A DNA stretch of 64,000 bases from Uloborus plumipes (lineage: Eukaryota; Arthropoda; Arachnida; Araneae; Uloboridae), in NCBI GenBank assembly GCA_038373865.1, contig JAXGGA010001143.1:1-64000 (forward strand). Direction: 5' to 3'. This document shows positions 11,137-21,207 of this stretch, in pieces (position 1 is the stretch's first letter; every line of letters begins with the position of its first letter). The translations under genes and the position numbers were made by a program. Below the pieces are notes generated by a model. That model saw only the letters and a program-made list of their open reading frames with translations. It searched no databases and was not told the origin of the DNA.

Positions 11137-11906
11137 TAATATTCAATTTTATCTTTTATATTATTCTCAGAAAATTAAATATTAAAAAAGGTAGCATAGT
11201 GGAATTTGAGTAAAATATGGGAACATGAGAAACAGAAAAAAAGAGCAATGAAAAAAAAATTAGGAACGAAAAACAACACAGCGAAAAAAAAAAAAGTTCA
11301 GCAAAACCCCAGAAAAATGACAAACTAAGAAACAAGAATTGCAATTTTCGAAAATAAGAAACTGAACTTCTATAAAATCACAAAAAAATTAAAAACTAAA
11401 ACTGATTATCTCCAATGGTGTATAAGTAGAAATTTTACGAGAGAAAATTCAACTTTTTTGAGCATTAAGACAAAGTTATTTGAAGTTTTAATTATTGATT
11501 GTACCCATGACCATCGTCTGGAAAATCCTCTGCATTTTACAATAAAAAGTGTTGGCACTGTGGCTGTGGCACGATATGCCTTTTCTGAAGATTTTAACAA
11601 GACTCATAAGAATTCTATGAAAGAAAATATCCATTTGTAGGAGATTGAAGTTTATGACAATTGAATCGTTTGTTGCAGAAACCTGTGAACTGATTCCCCC
11701 CCCCCCAAAATGATATTATTAAAGGTTATGAATGGCCAATTTTAGGCACACCGTCGGATGCAAAAACATAAGCCTTCATATGTGATGTGTGTAAACAACT
11801 TTTCTTTAAAAAAATTTACTTCATTGCAGAAACTTGTTAAGTGCAAAATTTTTAACAATTTTTCGCAAAAAAAAAAAAAAAAATTGGAAAATTGATTCCA
11901 ACCGTA
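11137..11906. other. Low-complexity AT-rich stretch
   Basis: No gene supported. A- and T-rich runs, and C runs near 11695-11706. A 60-codon frame on each strand around 11406-11640 is unsupported. Confidence 0.45.
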
Positions 11907-12069
11907 GGGTGACGGGACCAGTTACAGACATGCTTAAGAAATAGCTCCTGAAATTGACTCTAATAACATTAGATGGATTCATAAGTCACAGAAATATCAG
12001 TTTTACCTGCCTAAAAAGCTTAGTTTTTAAATCCAAGCTTATGCCTGTCTGTAACTGGTTCCGTCACCT
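11907..12069. mobile_element. GGGTGACGGGACCAG miniature element
   Basis: About 163 bp between TA dinucleotides (11905-11906 and 12070-12071). The left end is GGGTGACGGGACCAGTTACA and the right end is its inverted counterpart TGTAACTGGTTCCGTCACCT. The interior is non-coding. TA flanks suggest a Tc1/mariner-type origin. Confidence 0.85.
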
Positions 12070-12236
12070 TATTTTTTTTTTTGCAATACAATAAGAAGCA
12101 ATTTTTTCAACGACTATACCTATTGTGATTTTAAAACGGAGAAGTTCTTTTTAGTTAGTTTAGTTGTTTAAAATTTAAAAGAGTGCACTTGATGGGTTTC
12201 TGAAATAAAAGGGTTAATTTGAATAATACTTTAACT

Positions 12237-15042
12237 ATTTTTCAGATGCAGTCCAAAATTACTACAGTGGCTGTCGCTTTTTGAAATCACGTTTCTTTTT
12301 TGACAGTTTTGATATAAATCAGGGTTCCCACCCTCTCAGCAAATTAAAAAATAGGGCCTTTATATGGCCTTTTTCAGGCCCATTTTCCAGAATATATAGG
12401 GCCACTTGACGTTATCTAGTCGTACTTCTGCTGAATAACTAACTTTTAAAGGAAAAGCTTATCAGTTAGTCGAAAGACATAACTATTATGTTCTTGCACA
12501 ATATATTCATTTCTATAAACAGCAAAGCTTCAACTCCCATATACATTTTATTACCAGTTATGTATCATTTTACATTTTTAACACAGCTTTAGAAACGAGC
12601 AACGGGTACTATACAGCTACTACACTCACGCCAAAAATTTTATGAACAAATTTTAAATAAAATTGTAGCAGTTCCTTTTAAACCATTTAAATGTAGTACA
12701 ATATGACACACACTTCAATTTATAAAATTGAAAGATTAACAAGCAGACTCTAGGCCTATATAAAAGAAAAAAATCCTATCCACCTAGGAGCGCATTCGTG
12801 GTGGTCAAATATGAAATGCAAACGTTTGGTTTAAAACTTCCACGACAATATGAAAAATTTAGACATTTTTTGGTTTTTTAGTTGCATAATTATCAATAAC
12901 ATTTGGATATTCTTTTGTTAACAATGCGCTTTAACTTAAAATTGAGGAACTAACTGCCTTTGTGCTTGAAAAGTAAACTAAAGTTTTTTTTATGTTTTAT
13001 CGCGCAAAATTAGATTTTGTGAGCTAAAAATTGAAAAACCTTAATTTAAAAGTTTAACTTCACTTCTTTTTGTTCTACTGCTCTTTCTCTTTCTCATTCA
13101 TAACTTCTCTGCATCTTCTAAAATCCATTTTGCAACTCGATTTCAGACAAGACATTGTTCTTAATAGCTGACTTTAGTCGTTGGTTTGCTAAATTTAATA
13201 AAAAATCTGATGACTCTTGATTGGATTAAGCTTCTTGTGTAACTATCGTATACTGCTTCACATTTAATTTGTTTGTCTCTCTGCTTTTAATGCCTTAAAT
13301 ATGTGCTGGTTACAAAACTTTAGAACTTCTAAACAGTAGAATGAGATAATTATGTGCTGCCAAAAAGTATCTCTGAATTTTGTACAACACATCAATATTT
13401 TATCTTTCCTTTAATGACCTAATGGGAGCACTGCTGCTAGTAGCATGGAAAATTCTATTTTAAGCTATTAAAATTATAATTTTACAAATTCAACTTTTCA
13501 AAATACTGCCTTTCAGTACAAAATCATAATTAAACATTATGTGCTTGATTGTTTTAATTACTTTCCAAAAAATGAAGCAATGGAGAACCTAATGCTTATT
13601 AAAATCAAGCTTGGAAAAATTAATAGGTATATAAATAGAAAAAATAAATTGTTTGTTATCAAAATGTAAGCTAAAATTAGCTAATGGAAGGTATCTATTG
13701 TCAAAATAACGGTTAATTGTCAAAAATATTAAAATGTTTGCAAGATGCATTTGGATTGAAATCTTCAACAGAGGAAGCTTCGTCCGCGACGTAAATGCTA
13801 GATGTTGAGAAGCTTTTAAAAATAAATTACTTTTTTCTCAAAATAAAACATAAAATAAGTTAAGCTGAGGTAGCATGTGTCAAAATAATTTTGGATTGTG
13901 AAAAATATCAAAATTTTTGCAAGATGCAAAAGGATTGAAATTTCAGATAAGGAGAATATTTTTCGCGACGCACATGTTCAGAATATCGCCATAGCAACCG
14001 TCATAACGTACGGTTAACAAAAGCAGAATTTGTGCCCCTTTTTAGCGATATTCGCTAGAAAAACGGCCGTTTTGGCGCAGTCAGGCGCAATTTCGATCTA
14101 AAAGTGCGTTTGGAAGCAGGATGGCGCAAGATTCTTTATTTGGCGCAGCGTGGCGCAATTTGCGCAGCACTTGCACCACTGCAAACAAGATACGAAGAGA
14201 AAACAGAAATGCACGCTATTTCAAATCGCCGTGCAAAATCGACCCACGCTCCTACGTATCAACAATCGTCGAAGAACGTCCATAAAATAACAAGTTCAGC
14301 TGTTCAGCAGATTTATAATCTTTAATTTTTTGTCTTTTTTCTTTGCAACCAAAAGCACAGCCTTCTAAATACTTGTGTTAAGATGGCTGTGCCAGGAGCC
14401 ACGTATACGTCACGGAAAACGATACCCAATAAAAGCTCACCCTCACACCACAGGCGTGGCTAAAGCCCGATAAGTCTCACCTTGATCTGCGACCTTGAAT
14501 CTCCACGCTGTGTTACGACGATCGAGAAAAAATGGAAGGGAGCGAGATGCGTACTTAGAATTCTTACAAATTCTTTAAAAAAAAAAAAATAGGGCTTTGA
14601 ATCATTTTTAGGGCTTTTGATAAAATATATGGCCTTTTTAGGGGCCCCTAAAAATCAAACTCAAAAATCAGGCCTTTATAGGGCCTTTTTCAGGCCGTGG
14701 GAACCCTGTAAATAAGCTGGACTTCGCTCGATTTGAATCATTTGAGCGGCTGATTCAATTATTAAGCGCCCACTTTTTTTTGTGATGAATTTAAAAACTT
14801 TTTTTTAAAGTTTTCATGCATGTTTCACTTTTGATAATCAGACATGTGATTCTTTGCACACAAAACCAAAGAGAAAAAAATCAAAAGTGGAAAAAAAACA
14901 TGCATTAAACTGATTTTGAAAAAAAAAAAAATCCTTAATTCATCAGAAAAAATAATACAGTGGGTGCCGTTTAATTGAATCGGCCGCTTTAAAATCAGCT
15001 GCGGCGCGGCCACTGGTAATTTTAATCTGCATCTGAAAAATT
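12237..15042. mobile_element. Older TIR element split by a nested insertion
   Basis: The left end (ATTTTTCAGATGCAG at 12237) and the right end (CTGCATCTGAAAAAT, ending about 15041) are inverted repeats. Beyond the first 15 bp both continue with AAAATTAC and AGTGG-like sequence. The 12320-14708 element sits inside, so this is the older insertion, about 420 bp without the nested element. A further CAGTGGGTGCCG-type terminus near 14959 hints at a composite structure. Confidence 0.6.
12320..14708. mobile_element. hAT-like non-autonomous transposon, 2.4 kb
   Basis: Termini CAGGGTTCCCAC and GTGGGAACCCTG are perfect inverted repeats. The subterminal regions at both ends are built of AGGGCCTTT/GGCCTTTTT repeats. 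TAAAT is present on both sides (12315-12319 and 14709-14713), a possible 5-bp target duplication. No transposase frame survives. The interior contains two tandem copies of a roughly 120-bp module (13681-13805 and 13862-13980) and a GC-richer patch at about 13985-14550. Confidence 0.8.
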
Positions 15043-16204
15043 GTAAAATTATTATCCAAAAACAAAATGAACAAAAATGTCTCATTTCTGAACAGAAGAC
15101 CCGACTCATAAACAAGACGCAAAATGCTTATTTTTTAAATTCTGTGATGACTCGGAAATAAACACAGCACTGTATCATTTCCAAGAGTAGAGCCGTCTCA
15201 AAAATTAAGAATAGGATTGTCTCGTATATGAGCCCATTTCGTATCATATTCGAACATATTTCCGTCTCAAAAACAAGAACATTGGTTATTACTTTTAAGA
15301 ACGCCGTGTGCTTCAAAAACAAGACACCCTGTTTTCTAATTCCAAGACATTTGGTTCTGGAGCCATTTTGGGTCAATGATGTTCTTGAAAACAAGACGTT
15401 TCGCCTCATTTCTAAGTACATTGTTTTAACAGTGTAAAGATGCAAGAAGGGACAAAATAAACGAAGTTTTTTAAATGTACAAAATGTTCTTGCTTAGGAA
15501 GTAAAAAAACAGGAATAGTTTTGTAGTGAACAGCAGTTTTTAGTGATGATGACCTAAGAATTAAGAAATGAAAAACTGCCTTACTGTTTATGTAAACATG
15601 AAGACGTAATAATAGAGTCGACACAATTCATGACCAATAATCACGTTGGCATTTAACTGGTTCACATTCATTAGAACGGAATTTCAACATAGGGAACATA
15701 AAACTAAAACTGTAGTTTCAGAAATGATTGCTTCCAAAATTGTGCAAGTAAAAATACATTAAAAAATGCGCTGAAAGGAATCTCTATCAAGGCTTCATCT
15801 AGCACAGAAGGTTCCACTGAAGCAAGGTTATTGTTTTAAACTAATTGAAGTAAGATGAAATAAGGAAGTAAATGGAACTCGGGATGTCATGAAAGTAATC
15901 TTACAGCTTTCGACAAGAATATTAGTAAACGAGGAATAACCTTGAAAACAAACCAAAATTTTGTTTGCAACAATGTAACCATGTAGTTTTGAAATTAACC
16001 CAGCACAATTCTAATCCTCTAGCGAAGAAAACTCAAGAAGTCAAACATTTGGGGAGAATCATTAGTGAAAATATACCAACATTTGAAACAATTTTCCTAA
16101 ACAGAGCACAGGGGTCTTGAACCTTTAGTAAAGCAAAAAGTTAAGCATAATAGCAAAAGAAAGAATAACTACATGCTTGGCACTCATTAAATAACTTGAG
16201 CCTA
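15043..16204. other. Gene-free region
   Basis: Only short frames on both strands and loosely repeated 'tctcaaaaacaaga' segments (15195-15400), probably transposon-derived. No coding region is supported. Confidence 0.4.
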
Positions 16205-16312
16205 CCCAGGTAGCACAAAAAACGTTTAAACGTTTTATAAACGTTTTTAATCCGTTGTCACAACGTTAATAACCATTTTACAACCTTTAAAAAACGAAGT
16301 GTGCTACTTGGG
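16205..16312. mobile_element. 108-bp miniature TIR element, copy 2
   Basis: Same length, termini and AACGTT-rich interior as 1167-1274, with a handful of substitutions. The left terminus is CCCAGGTAGCACA. It is flanked by TA on both sides (16203-16204 and 16313-16314). Confidence 0.88.
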
Positions 16313-16754
16313 TATGTGACTATTGAAGTTTTGCATCTTATTTCCTATAATTGGGAATGTTTATTAGCTGCCGAATAAGTATCAATAGAAGTCAAATCAC
16401 TCGTTTCACCAATTTCATGAGTTTAAGATAAAATTTGATAAGAAAAACTATTAAAACACCATTTGATAATAACTAGATGAGTATTAAAACTTATAATCTT
16501 TACTTAACGAATGCGTATTTAAAAATCTCTTTTTTAGAATTTTCAATTAAATTTACAACACTAGGAGCAATAAAATGTCGAAATGGTGGTCAAAAGAAGT
16601 TAAGACATTCAATTTAATTACTATTTTTCAAGAAAAATAAACTTTGGAAAAGGTATTTTTACTCAAAACAGTTAAATTGTCGCTGTATTTTAATAAGTTA
16701 ATTTAGTTTTAATTTGATGAACCCATATTAAGAATGAAAAGTTACATTAAGTAT

Positions 16755-16861
16755 GTGGCCGACTACTGGAAAAATCATCCAAACTGCTTAGAACCCGTGG
16801 TCGGCCTACCATGGCCGACTATTGGAAATGCAGAAGAATTCTGTACCCAGTAGTCGGCCAC
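16755..16861. mobile_element. GTGGCCGACTACTGG foldback element
   Basis: A perfect 15-bp inverted repeat GTGGCCGACTACTGG / CCAGTAGTCGGCCAC bounds 107 bp. A second inner palindrome (GGTCGGCC...GGCCGACT, about 16799-16820) repeats the same motif. A further direct copy of GTGGCCGACTACTGG stands alone at 17210-17224. Confidence 0.7.
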
Positions 16862-17740
16862 CCCTTTAAAAAACAATCGAGTCTAACCAGGAATTCGCTC
16901 TTTCATTGAAACATTATGTTAGACATTCTATTAAGATAAAAATCACTCAAATTTACAGTAGAATTAAATTAATAAGTGTAATTGGCCATTTTAAGACGAC
17001 GTGTACTCTTAGCTGAAAAATAAGCAGAATCGCAATCTTGGATGACGGGCACACCATTCAAAATGAAATGACTCATCACTAATTCAAAAAAAGTACCCAA
17101 AACTTAACTGCCCCTGGTTGATGATTGAGGATAGGTACATGAATGTGTGAATGCTTCATATCTGATTTTGAATTAAAAATGTACTATTTATGAGGAGTTT
17201 TATATCATTGTGGCCGACTACTGGAGCACTTACCCTATGTTTAAAAATCAAGTGCTCTGAGTGTTTGTTGCGCCATGGGTGTACTTATAAAGAACTTTTT
17301 TATCTCCTATAAATTTGCTTTCGTTTTGAATGGAAATATGGTCATTCGTCTTTGAATTTCAAAAATTTTTGACGTTTTCACAGAATAGCACCCCCACCTC
17401 CTGACCATTTTGGGAAACTCTGCTCCAAAACAGTGGTTTGTGGGAGGTACAAAGGGGGTTTGGGAGAATCATATCGTAATGGCAGAAATTTAACATGGTT
17501 GTCTTTCAAAAACAAGAATATTAATAACTTTTGAAATGGGTCCAGGCGTCGTCGAGTATCGGGGAATTTTCTTCAAAAATGAAGATCCTGCCATTTATGA
17601 TCATGGAAGTGTAAGAATTGCCACTGCAGTTACTGTTATATTAAGTTAATTTTCTTACAGTAAAATGTAAGTTAAAATTTCGATATTTAGGCTGAGTTGG
17701 CTAAACATTGATAAATAACACAAAAATATTTCACTTTGTT
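16862..17740. other. Gene-free region downstream of the Pep-like gene
   Basis: No coding region recognised. It contains the solo GTGGCCGACTACTGG copy at 17210 and otherwise generic sequence up to the probable 3' end of the Pep-like transcript. Confidence 0.45.
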
Positions 17741-17743
17741 TTC

Positions 17744-17757
17744 ATTTATTTATTTCT
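17744..17757 (-). terminator. Probable polyadenylation signal of the Pep-like gene
   Basis: Overlapping AATAAA hexamers (AATAAATAAA on the minus strand) lie about 0.5 kb downstream of the Pep-like stop codon. They would give a 3'UTR of roughly 18259 down to about 17725. Other AT-rich hexamers exist, so the site is inferred. Confidence 0.4.
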
Positions 17758-18259
17758 ATTGCAAAGTATAAATGTGAATGAAATCTGCAGTTAAAATATT
17801 GTCAGAATTCATTTTTAAATTAAAAAATGTGTCATTAAATCAGTCAAAATATACTGCCAATGAGAAGGTCCTAAAAAGCTAGAGAAGTATAACATCACAG
17901 AAAAAAGGGACACATTACATGTAAATTTAATTACTCTTGGAAACAATGGAATGAATGACTATGATATAAACAATAATGGATGCAAAATTAAAATGTCCAA
18001 TTTAGAGTACATATAGAATTTTCGTTCACAATAAACTTAATAATTACATCAAACACCTCATTTTTTCTTTTTGAAATTATGAAGCCATTAAAAGAAAATT
18101 AAAAACCCACGGTTAGACCTATATTTTTCTTCATTTGAAAAATGCCCGAAATGCATCATTTATATTTCTTCATTTGAGTTCTACATTAAGTTGCATAGAT
18201 AACATCAAATTGCTGATCATACTATGTTAGCTAGGATAAAAGGGGATCTTGATGATGGT

Positions 18260-20143
18260 TTAACGCCTTTTGCGTCCTCTACCACGACCTCGCCCACGTC
18301 GAGTTGCAGGACTGGAAGTTACCTCCTCTTTAGCCTCTTCTTCCTGTTCTTCAGGTTGATCATCTTTTGATGTGTCAAGTTCTTTCTTGTCATCAGTTGC
18401 TTCTTTTGTATCCTCAGCATCATCTTCTTCCTTCATTTCTTCTTTGCCATTTTCAACATTTGCATCTTCATTTGTAGTTTCATTTTTTTCTTCTTTGACA
18501 GAACTTTCATCTTCTGTTTTAATATCTGATACATCTTTCATTTCAACATCTTGATCTTTCTGAGTGCCTGTTTTTTGTGCAGCAAGTTCTTTCTTCGCAG
18601 CCTCCTTAGCTGCTCGTTCTATGGCAGCAATCTCAGCAGCCAATTCTGCTGCCTCTTGAGCTTCTTTATCTTGTTTATCCTGCTCATCTGCTTGCTTTTG
18701 TCTTTCTTCTTCTTGTTCAATAGCTTCCTCCATGGCCCTTTTGAATGATTCTGCATGCATTATTGATCGGCAGTGCTTGTGTTTTGCCACTGTAACATCT
18801 TTGAAAAACTTATGGCATAGTTTGCAATAATAACCCTGTACAGATACAACGAATGACTGGCCAATTGCTTTAGGTTCTTTTGGTTTAGGTTTCTTAACTT
18901 CTTTCTTTTCTTCTTTTTCATCTTTTTTGTCTTCCTTATCTTTACTTTCATCAGCATTCGTTTCATCCTTCTCTTGCTCATCAGTTTCACTGTCACCCTT
19001 TTCTTTTTGAGCTTCTGCTTTTTCTTCTACACTTTCTTCTTCCATTTTTGCATCCGGATCTTCTTCAATTTTAACGGGTTCAATAGCAGCTTCATCATCA
19101 TCCGAACCAGATGCCAGATTTTTCAAATAATGAAACTCGGCAGATCTCTGCTTGTGTTCTTCACTTTTATAATGATCTCTATACTCTTCCGAACTACTAA
19201 AGCCCAAACGACAAGGACGACACTTCGGGTACTTTTTATCTCTCTTTTTCCTGTGTTCCTTTGTACGGCGATGTGCAAGAAAATTCCCACTGAAAGCACA
19301 TTCACATACAGTACACCAGTTTCCAGGCTTCCTGCTTGATTTTTTCTTATCATGATCACCTGAATCCTTTTCTTTCTTTTCATCATCGGTACCATCCTTC
19401 TTTTTTTCTCTTCTGATAGCTAGCAATTCATCAATTTTTGTTGTATGAGTTTTACTGCTTTGGTGTTTGGTTAAGATATCTTTACTAGGGCAAGTAACTT
19501 TGCACACATAACATATAAATGGCTTTTTAGGTTTATCATCAGCAGATTCTTCAGTATTTTCATTGCTTTCTTGTTCCCCATTTTCTTTTGTAATTTTCTG
19601 CTCACAAGGCTCTCCATCATCATCACAAGATTTCCAGGTTTCAAACACATTACAATCAATATCAGACAAGTCATCAGTTGGTTCTTCAGGGTTGTAAGTA
19701 TCATCATCATCGTCATCACTCTGATCGTGTCGACTTTTAGAACCACCATGGGAATCCCTACGCCTGCGAGGTTTTGCTAAACGTCGATCACTTTCAATAT
19801 TAGGACGTTTAGATCTGGGTCCACTTGCTGGGCTTCTTTGAGGCAAACGTTTTCTCTGCATTTGTCCACGAGGTAACGAACGACCGCCCATTCTATCATT
19901 CATGTAGTGCCTTGAAGGAGAAGGGCCTCCATAACCCATATTTCGCATCTGGCCCATACCACTACCGCCATACATTCCTCCTCCATATCCACTTTGATTA
20001 CGATTATAGCCGGAATTCATCATTTGATGAGATACTCCATATTGATCATTATATCCTCCATAACTCTGATTATAACTTCCAACGCCAAAAGGAGGTCCTC
20101 CTTGTTGCCACGGACTCCCACTGTATTGATTTCGATAAGACAT
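18260..20143 (-). CDS. Matrin-type zinc-finger nuclear protein, Pep/CIZ1-like
   Basis: 627 residues in one uninterrupted exon. The first 75 residues are Gly/Tyr/Asn/Gln-rich (low-complexity, RNA-protein type), followed by a basic segment (about 97-130) and an acidic run (DDDDDD, 143-148). Four C2H2 fingers of the matrin/U1-like class follow: C211/C214/H227/H233, C277/C280/H291/H297, C308/C311/H324/H330 and C440/C443/H455/H463. The C-terminal third is Glu/Lys/Ala-rich, helical or coiled, ending in a basic RGRGRGRGRKRR tail. This order matches Drosophila zinc-finger protein on ecdysone puffs (Pep), which binds nucleic acid at active loci with hnRNPs; vertebrate CIZ1 is a related fold. A nuclear RNA/DNA-binding role is inferred from the family. 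The start is the ATG at 20143; an in-frame TTG three codons upstream is ignored. A splice acceptor lies 17 nt before the ATG. Confidence 0.87.
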   Translation of the reverse strand: MSYRNQYSGSPWQQGGPPFGVGSYNQSYGGYNDQYGVSHQMMNSGYNRNQSGYGGGMYGGSGMGQMRNMGYGGPSPSRHYMNDRMGGRSLPRGQMQRKRLPQRSPASGPRSKRPNIESDRRLAKPRRRRDSHGGSKSRHDQSDDDDDDTYNPEEPTDDLSDIDCNVFETWKSCDDDGEPCEQKITKENGEQESNENTEESADDKPKKPFICYVCKVTCPSKDILTKHQSSKTHTTKIDELLAIRREKKKDGTDDEKKEKDSGDHDKKKSSRKPGNWCTVCECAFSGNFLAHRRTKEHRKKRDKKYPKCRPCRLGFSSSEEYRDHYKSEEHKQRSAEFHYLKNLASGSDDDEAAIEPVKIEEDPDAKMEEESVEEKAEAQKEKGDSETDEQEKDETNADESKDKEDKKDEKEEKKEVKKPKPKEPKAIGQSFVVSVQGYYCKLCHKFFKDVTVAKHKHCRSIMHAESFKRAMEEAIEQEEERQKQADEQDKQDKEAQEAAELAAEIAAIERAAKEAAKKELAAQKTGTQKDQDVEMKDVSDIKTEDESSVKEEKNETTNEDANVENGKEEMKEEDDAEDTKEATDDKKELDTSKDDQPEEQEEEAKEEVTSSPATRRGRGRGRGRKRR

Positions 20144-20160
20144 GCTTTGCAATTAATAAC
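20144..20160 (-). other. 5'UTR remainder and splice acceptor of the Pep-like gene
   Basis: On the minus strand TTTAATTTCAG, preceded by a long T run, ends at 20161, a good 3' splice site only 17 nt before the ATG. The coding sequence therefore begins almost at an exon start, and the rest of the leader must come from upstream exons. Confidence 0.7.
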
Positions 20161-20584
20161 CTGAAATTAAACAAAAAAAAAAAAAAACATTTATCCAATA
20201 ATATTAATTATATAGGATAGAATATGAAAGCATCTATCTAATATAATTAAATGTCCAACAGAGCCACAGATTATTTAATAACTAAGTCTTTCTAAAATAT
20301 AAAAACAAGAACTACAATGCATGTCCAGAAAACTTGATATGAATAGTTTATTAACTTGCATTGAGAAAGGTTGTTCTAATTAGCTCTGACATTAAAATTA
20401 GTACAGCCTTTTTTTAAAGAAAATCCACAATTTCTACGACAGGATCCCCAACAGAACTTGTTTGAAATGTTTCAACTGATGAATCTCCATGGAAAACTTG
20501 CAAAGCTTTTTAAAGTGAGTGAATAAGTACATCCTTAACTTGCACTAAACTTGTTTCAGCTTTATAGAATATTAAAAGCAGGTA

Positions 20585-21207
20585 CTGTAAAGGCCTTTTT
20601 ATTAGCGAGCCCTTCGTAATCGCGAAAATTTAGGCCTCGCAAAGTTTTTTTTCCCCCGCCTCAAATAATAATAAAAAATCAGAAATGTTTCACTTACCCC
20701 AAAATTTTATGATTTATTGCACAGTTACAAGCCTCCTCTTGACAAAACTATTTCTTGAATAATATACAACTATATTTCTCGAATATAAGTAACAGAAGGC
20801 AGCTCATACTTGATTGGCTATTTCTTGAATAATATATACAACTATATTTCTCGAGCATAAAATAATAAAATTAATCGAACACAGCTCATTCACCTAAAAT
20901 ATTTATACCAGCTTCTTTGAAGCCATTCAAAATTATATTATTTAAGTTCAAACAGGTGGACGATCCGATTCTGAGAAAAGCGAAGGGAGTGAGATGGGGT
21001 TCTTTGAAGAGCGAGGCGAGGAGGTGGGGGGAGAAAATTTTCGGACAAAAGGAAAAATCTTAAAATACTTTATGCGAAAGACATACTTTGGACTTTTGCA
21101 ACTTTCGGTTCTGTACATGCAAAATTCGCGAAATTTTCGGCCCGCGAAATCACCGATATATTCATTTTCGCGAAAATTACGGCCCGCGAAATTAAAGGCC
21201 TTTACAG
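20585..21207. mobile_element. TA-flanked TIR element with GCGAAA repeats
   Basis: 623 bp between TA dinucleotides. Termini are CTGTAAAGGCCTTT and AAAGGCCTTTACAG. Both subterminal regions are rich in TCGCGAAAAT/GGCCCGCGAAAT motifs. A diverged relative lies at about 63270-63469. The TA duplication and CTGTAAA end suggest a Tc1/mariner-type non-autonomous element. Confidence 0.88.

Noticed and set aside
14825..15445. Overlapping frames of 96-105 codons on the minus strand
   Set aside because: They lie across transposon ends and loosely repeated sequence and match no family.
18372..19780. Plus-strand frames opposite the Pep-like gene, rich in Ser/Phe/Ile
   Set aside because: Antisense shadows of the Glu/Lys/Asp-rich coding sequence; the minus strand carries the zinc fingers.
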